Assembly: GCA_937895645.1 (NCBI GenBank)
Contig: CALBKQ010000023.1
Coordinates: 1 to 5,503 of the forward strand
Direction: 5' to 3'
DNA: 5,503 nucleotides
DNA from: an uncultured Clostridia bacterium
GTDB taxonomy: Bacteria > Bacillota > Clostridia > Oscillospirales > Acutalibacteraceae
The notes below the pieces were generated by a model. The model had not been told where the DNA came from and made no database searches. It saw only the letters and a program-made list of their open reading frames with translations. The stretch's first letter is position 1. Every line of letters begins with the position of its first letter. Position numbers and translations under genes: made by a program. This document shows positions 1 to 2,796 of this stretch, piece after piece.

Positions 1-1
1 A

Positions 2-1561
2 AACGACAATGTTTCTTATGCAGTTTTAGAAAAGAATGATTATGATGCCGGTTTTGTAATCGAATCAGAACATAATTATAGTAATAACTGTAACGAAACA
101 TGGACGATTACTAAAAAAGGTGCGACGGCAATTAATATAACTTTCGCCGAAAGCACATTCGTTGAAACAGATGGTGATTATATTCACATTTATAGTGGTG
201 ATAATCTTTTTGCCACTTATACAGGTGATGAGTTATCGGGAAAAACGATAATGATTCCGGGTGATACTGTGAAAATTCAGCTTGTTTCTAATGATAAGGT
301 TACCTGCTATGGGTTTGCCGTAACAAATGCAGAAGCATATTTTGGTGAATTACCTGATAACCTTGCATTTAAATATGAAGTGATTTCAGAGACTGACAAA
401 ACAGCAAGAATTGTTGAGTATTTTGACAAAAGAACAAATCTTACTATTCCATCTAATCTTGACGGCTACACAATTACCGAAATTGCTGATAATGCATTTG
501 AAAACTGCACTGATTTAACAAATATTACAATTCCTAGTAGCGTTGTTGGTATTGGTTCAGATGCGTTTAACAATACCGGTTATTATAATGATGAGAATAA
601 TTGGCAAGATAATGTTCTTTACATAGGTAATTGTTTAATAGAAGCAAAGGGAAAAGTGAATGTTGCTTATACGGTGAAAACAGGTACGAGAGTTATTGCG
701 GATTCAGCTTTTGACACTTGTACTGATTTAATAAGCATTGTAATTCCAAGTAGTGTAATTTCAATAGGCGATAATGCATTTGAAAACTGTTGTAATATAT
801 GGCATATTTTGTACTCAGGAACAGAAATGCAATGGAATGCAATAACGATTGGCTCTAATAACAATAAGTTAATTCAATCAGTTGTTCATTATGAAACCAA
901 TGGTAACGAGGTAAGTTTAGAATTTACCAAAGAACCATCTTGCACAGAAAAAGGATATGATATTTACAAATGTAGTATTTGTAAAGAAACTAGATTTGCT
1001 AATTATGTCGATATTGTATCGCACAGTTTTATCGATGGAGTTTGTGAAGTTTGTGGAAAATCTAACGGCTTTGTTGAATCTAAGCATGATTACGAAAGTG
1101 ATTGTGATGAAATATGGACTATTTATAAAGAAAATGCAATAAGCATTTCAGTCACATTCTCTGACGATACTTATGTAGAGGAAGGCTATGACTTCATTTA
1201 TATTTATGATGGAAATAATAAACTGATTGGTGAGTATACAGGTTCGGAGCTTGCTTCACAAACTATTACATTAGATGGCGATACAGTTAAGATTCGCCTT
1301 GTAACAGATGAGGATTATAATTATTATGGATTTGCAGTGGTTAAAGTTATTGCAGAATATAAAATGTTAACTGGCGATGTTGACGGAAATGGTAAAGTTG
1401 ATGTCGATGACTATGAAATGATTGTAGCAGTTGCAAATGTGCTGTTAACTTTAACTGATGAGCAAAAGCAAGCCGCAGATATTAATAAAGACGGAGCAGT
1501 TGATAGCTTTGATGCGATATATTTAGATTTGTATCTTAACAGAATGATTACACTTTCTTAA
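2..1561 (+). CDS. Secreted CUB-like / BspA leucine-rich-repeat / dockerin protein (5' end off window)
   Basis: Open from the left edge to TAA at 1559-1561, giving 519 residues. The true start and any signal peptide lie upstream; the ATG at 251 falls inside a domain. Seen in order: a CUB-like domain (about residues 23-108, with a YIHIYSG strand motif and a closing GFAV); BspA-type LRRs (about 121-299, with repeated 'AF..CTDL..I.IPSSV..IG' units and a YSGT..QW..I.IG ending); a Cys-rich zinc-ribbon-like stretch (C314, C324, C327, H341, C348, C351); a second CUB-like domain (about 361-447) clearly duplicated from the first; and a dockerin (about 456-519) with two Ca-binding loops, DVDGNGKVDVDD and DINKDGAVDSFD. 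Family knowledge: type I dockerins bind cohesins on cellulosome scaffolds or cell-surface anchors, while CUB and BspA repeats usually bind glycans or proteins. No catalytic domain is visible in this part. Inference: an extracellular adhesion or binding component. A catalytic domain further upstream cannot be excluded. Confidence 0.9.
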   Translation, partial: NDNVSYAVLEKNDYDAGFVIESEHNYSNNCNETWTITKKGATAINITFAESTFVETDGDYIHIYSGDNLFATYTGDELSGKTIMIPGDTVKIQLVSNDKVTCYGFAVTNAEAYFGELPDNLAFKYEVISETDKTARIVEYFDKRTNLTIPSNLDGYTITEIADNAFENCTDLTNITIPSSVVGIGSDAFNNTGYYNDENNWQDNVLYIGNCLIEAKGKVNVAYTVKTGTRVIADSAFDTCTDLISIVIPSSVISIGDNAFENCCNIWHILYSGTEMQWNAITIGSNNNKLIQSVVHYETNGNEVSLEFTKEPSCTEKGYDIYKCSICKETRFANYVDIVSHSFIDGVCEVCGKSNGFVESKHDYESDCDEIWTIYKENAISISVTFSDDTYVEEGYDFIYIYDGNNKLIGEYTGSELASQTITLDGDTVKIRLVTDEDYNYYGFAVVKVIAEYKMLTGDVDGNGKVDVDDYEMIVAVANVLLTLTDEQKQAADINKDGAVDSFDAIYLDLYLNRMITLS

Positions 1562-1577
1562 ACAATAAATCAAACGA

Positions 1578-1605
1578 GAACTACTCAACCGAGTGGTTCT
1601 TTTTT
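1578..1605 (+). terminator. Intrinsic terminator of the dockerin gene
   Basis: A 9-bp stem (GAACTACTC, 1578-1586, with GAGTGGTTC, 1591-1599) closes a 4-base loop and is followed by six T. The single non-Watson-Crick pair is a G-U wobble only in plus-strand RNA, which supports termination of the plus-strand gene ending 16 bases upstream. Confidence 0.88.
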
Positions 1606-1849
1606 GTTTCGAAATCTCAACCAATTTATATGACTTTCGGAGTGAAATAAAGAACAATCCCGAATAAAGAGCGAAAACGGTTTTAGGGCAAACTGTAAGC
1701 GAATGTGAGAGAAGAAAGCAATAATTAAAAAGAGTTTTTATTTATTGCATAGAAGTATGAAAGAAAGGGCTTTTTATGTGCTTGCTCACTACGCATTCAT
1801 ACACCACGTTTATATGGAACTATAATCAGAAAGGATTGGACGACTTAAT
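1606..1849. other. Intergenic stretch, no convincing gene
   Basis: There is no open frame of useful length here. The only short candidate is a 22-codon ORF at 1757-1825 (ATG to TAA) in the same frame as the following gene, with no good ribosome site. A perfect TATAAT at 1821-1826 has only a poor upstream partner (TTCATA, 19-base spacer). It would also start transcription on top of the next gene's ribosome site, so it is not called as a promoter. Confidence 0.5.
1830..1835 (+). promoter_or_regulatory. Probable ribosome binding site of the 61-aa gene
   Basis: AAAGGA lies 14 bases before the ATG at 1850. It is purine-rich, but the spacing is longer than the usual 5-10 bases, so the site is plausible rather than strong. 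An in-frame TAA at 1823-1825 leaves the ATG at 1850 as the first usable ATG. Confidence 0.4.
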
Positions 1850-2035
1850 ATGGAACGAAAAAAGAAAAAATATAAAACAATAAACCTTGAAGGTAGAGAA
1901 TATGTAAATTTTAAGTGCGATATACTTAAAGAAATGCACATACCGTTACCTTCAAAAAGTGAACTTGATAGATTAAGCAACTGCACTGTAGTTGCGATTG
2001 ATAATTATTTCAGGTCACTTATGGTTAAAAAGTAA
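1850..2035 (+). CDS. Small basic hypothetical protein, 61 aa
   Basis: ATG at 1850 to TAA at 2033-2035. I do not recognise the family. The protein starts with a very basic run (MERKKKKYKT), continues with a mixed region containing one Cys (K-C-D), and ends in an amphipathic stretch (SELDRLSNCTVVAIDNYFRS) likely to form a helix. There is no signal peptide or membrane segment, so it is probably cytoplasmic. The basic N-terminus would allow nucleic-acid binding, but no known DNA-binding motif is evident. Support for a real gene: a strong terminator starts 8 bases after the stop, a purine-rich ribosome site lies upstream, and no longer ORF overlaps it. It is monocistronic, set between two terminators. 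Its position close to a tRNA attachment site would suit a small gene of a mobile element, but that is inference. Confidence 0.6.
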   Translation: MERKKKKYKTINLEGREYVNFKCDILKEMHIPLPSKSELDRLSNCTVVAIDNYFRSLMVKK

Positions 2036-2042
2036 TAATTTT

Positions 2043-2080
2043 ATCCCCCTATACCAATTAAGGTGTAGGGGGATTTTTTT
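2043..2080 (+). terminator. Strong intrinsic terminator after the 61-aa gene
   Basis: A 13-bp stem (ATCCCCCTATACC, 2043-2055, with GGTGTAGGGGGAT, 2062-2074) has a 6-base loop and then a run of seven T (2074-2080). The one imperfect pair is a U-G wobble in plus-strand RNA and a mismatch on the other strand, so it serves the plus-strand gene just upstream. Confidence 0.93.
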
Positions 2081-2150
2081 GCACAAAAATTTAATTAGTC
2101 CAAAATAATAAAACAAATAAAATTAAAAGATATTTGCGAGCATTTTTTGC

Positions 2151-2183
2151 TGACTTGCATTTGACTTGCATTTGACTTGCATT
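2151..2183. repeat. Three perfect tandem copies of an 11-bp unit (TGACTTGCATT)
   Basis: Units at 2151-2161, 2162-2172 and 2173-2183 are identical. The period is about one DNA helical turn, so a protein bound to each copy would sit on the same face. They lie 115 bp from the tRNA-Trp fragment. Spaced direct repeats near a tRNA attachment site resemble recombinase arm-type sites, but a replication, regulatory or neutral repeat is also possible. Confidence 0.9.
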
Positions 2184-2198
2184 TATTTCATAAAATAC

Positions 2199-2218
2199 CC
2201 CTAAATTACCCTAAATTA
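2199..2218. repeat. Two tandem copies of a 10-bp unit (CCCTAAATTA)
   Basis: Identical copies at 2199-2208 and 2209-2218, between the 11-bp repeats and the minus-strand terminator. The function is unknown, and chance slippage in AT-rich DNA could explain it. Confidence 0.75.
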
Positions 2219-2229
2219 CAGAATTTGAA

Positions 2230-2293
2230 ATTAAAAAAATAAAAAAGCAAAACCCCCACAAAGCCTTATATATCAAGGGTTTGCGAGGGTTTT
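2230..2293 (-). terminator. Minus-strand intrinsic terminator behind the tRNA-Trp fragment
   Basis: A 19-position stem pairs 2249-2267 with 2275-2293 around a 7-base loop. Two positions (2256/2286 and 2258/2284) are G-U wobbles only in minus-strand RNA and mismatches in plus-strand RNA. One position (2263/2279) is unpaired on both. Read on the minus strand, the stem is followed by GC, six T, A and seven T. It begins 5 bases after the CCA end of the tRNA fragment, so it is most simply the original terminator of the tRNA-Trp transcript. Confidence 0.82.
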
Positions 2294-2297
2294 GGGG

Positions 2298-2342
2298 TGG
2301 CAGGGGCAGAAGGATTCGAACCCTCGGCACGCGGTTTTGGAG
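2298..2342 (-). pseudogene. 3' fragment of tRNA-Trp (anticodon CCA), probable attachment-site copy
   Basis: Read on the minus strand, the fragment holds the anticodon loop CTCCAAA (2342-2336, anticodon CCA), the 3' anticodon strand ACCGC, a 5-base variable region, a T arm GAGGG-TTCGAAT-CCTTC, the 3' acceptor strand TGCCCCT, a discriminator G and an encoded CCA (2300-2298). The partner sequences are absent. The five bases before the loop read ATTGA, which cannot form the stem with ACCGC, and there is no D arm and no AGGGGCA acceptor strand upstream. It therefore cannot be a working tRNA. Known biology: tyrosine recombinases often integrate in tRNA genes and leave a 3' tRNA fragment at the far end of the element. 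An intact tRNA-Trp is expected at the other end, off the window to the right. Confidence 0.88.
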
Positions 2343-2371
2343 TCAATTCGAGGTTCAAAACACCTCGTGAC
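2342..2371. repeat. Hairpin next to the tRNA break point
   Basis: CGAGGT (2349-2354) and ACCTCG (2362-2367) form a perfect 6-bp inverted repeat around TCAAAAC. Outer arms GTCA (2342-2345) and TGAC (2368-2371) extend it after a 3-base bulge. It starts at the point where tRNA homology ends, so it belongs to the presumed element side. It could take part in recombinase or excisionase binding, or form a small RNA structure; no function is shown by sequence alone. Confidence 0.55.
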
Positions 2372-2427
2372 ATACCACTTAGAACTTAGCCAACATACCA
2401 ATTACTGAAAGTCCCTCAAACTTCCAA

Positions 2428-2449
2428 TTGATGCTATTTTGATGCTATT
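2428..2449. repeat. Two tandem copies of an 11-bp unit (TTGATGCTATT)
   Basis: Identical copies at 2428-2438 and 2439-2449, 86 bp to the right of the tRNA break point. The unit has the same 11-bp period as the triple repeat on the other side, and its sequence is loosely similar (TTGA..TGC..). Position and period fit arm-type sites of a tyrosine recombinase; this is inference. Confidence 0.8.
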
Positions 2450-2577
2450 TCAAATCTTCCGATATACTTAATAACATTGATTTTATATAGCGAAAAAAAC
2501 ATACACAATATAAATGCAAAATTTACTACGCAATAATCAATGAATACAAATCCCAATGAGATAATATAAACAGATAT

Positions 2578-2614
2578 AAGAAGGTTAGTATTGAAAACTG
2601 ACCTTCTTCTTTTT
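2578..2614 (+). terminator. Plus-strand terminator without a visible gene
   Basis: A 12-bp stem (AAGAAGGTTAGT, 2578-2589, with ACTGACCTTCTT, 2597-2608) has a 7-base loop and is followed by CTTTTT. One pair is a U-G wobble in plus-strand RNA and a mismatch on the minus strand, so plus-strand use is favoured. No open frame ends just before it between the tRNA junction and this hairpin. It could end a small RNA, be a remnant of a lost gene, or shield the downstream gene from read-through. Confidence 0.75.
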
Positions 2615-2782
2615 GCACAATTTTTTAATAACATATTTATGCGAAATATATGAAAATATTTATTGAGACGCCTGTGTTATCACAAAACACCTATAAAATA
2701 CGATTTAATATGTATAAGTGGAAATGAGGTGAATCCAATGGTTTAATTATTTTTTACTAATTAAGATTACCTGTTTAAAATT

Positions 2783-2790
2783 AAGGAGGT
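2783..2790 (+). promoter_or_regulatory. Strong ribosome binding site of the RHS-type gene
   Basis: AAGGAGGT is a near-perfect anti-16S match placed 6 bases before the ATG at 2797. It fixes the start of the large open frame. Confidence 0.9.
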
Positions 2791-2796
2791 CTATTT

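Larger units (their letters stand above)
2343..2782. other. Gene-free junction region and leader
   Basis: There is no supportable protein gene here. A 66-codon minus-strand frame (2434-2634) lacks a ribosome site and looks like AT-rich hydrophobic chance translation. The region holds the junction hairpin, a pair of 11-bp repeats, a plus-strand terminator and the upstream region of the large gene. In that upstream region a TATAAAAT-like -10 candidate starts at 2692, but its nearest -35-like match (TTGAGA, 2663-2668) is 23 bases away, so no promoter can be fixed. A two-codon ORF (ATG GTT TAA, 2738-2746) follows a good purine site (GAGGTGAA, 2726-2733). A 7-bp inverted repeat (TTAATTA 2743-2749 / TAATTAA 2758-2764) follows. 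Confidence 0.6.

Noticed and set aside
667..864. 65-codon minus-strand ORF
   Set aside because: Lies wholly inside the LRR-coding region on the opposite strand, with no family features; it is a shadow.
957..1142. 61-codon plus-strand ORF
   Set aside because: Overlaps the Cys-rich and CUB coding region of the left gene in another frame; no independent support.
251..1561. ATG at 251 as the start of the left gene
   Set aside because: The same frame is open to the window edge at base 2 and codes for the first half of a CUB-like domain upstream of 251, so the gene begins outside the window.
1796..1826. TTCATA-19-TATAAT promoter for the 61-aa gene
   Set aside because: The -10 is perfect, but the -35 is weak, the spacer is long, and transcription would begin around the ribosome site and leave no usable leader.
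2151..2218. CRISPR array
   Set aside because: The repeats are 10-11 bp and directly abutting, with no spacers and no cas genes.
2298..2372. A complete functional tRNA-Trp gene
   Set aside because: The bases to the right of 2342 contain no D arm, no matching acceptor strand and no 5' anticodon stem, so the tRNA cannot fold.
2434..2634. 66-codon minus-strand ORF with hydrophobic segments
   Set aside because: No ribosome site before its ATG, it runs through the plus-strand terminator, and hydrophobic translation is expected from AT-rich DNA.
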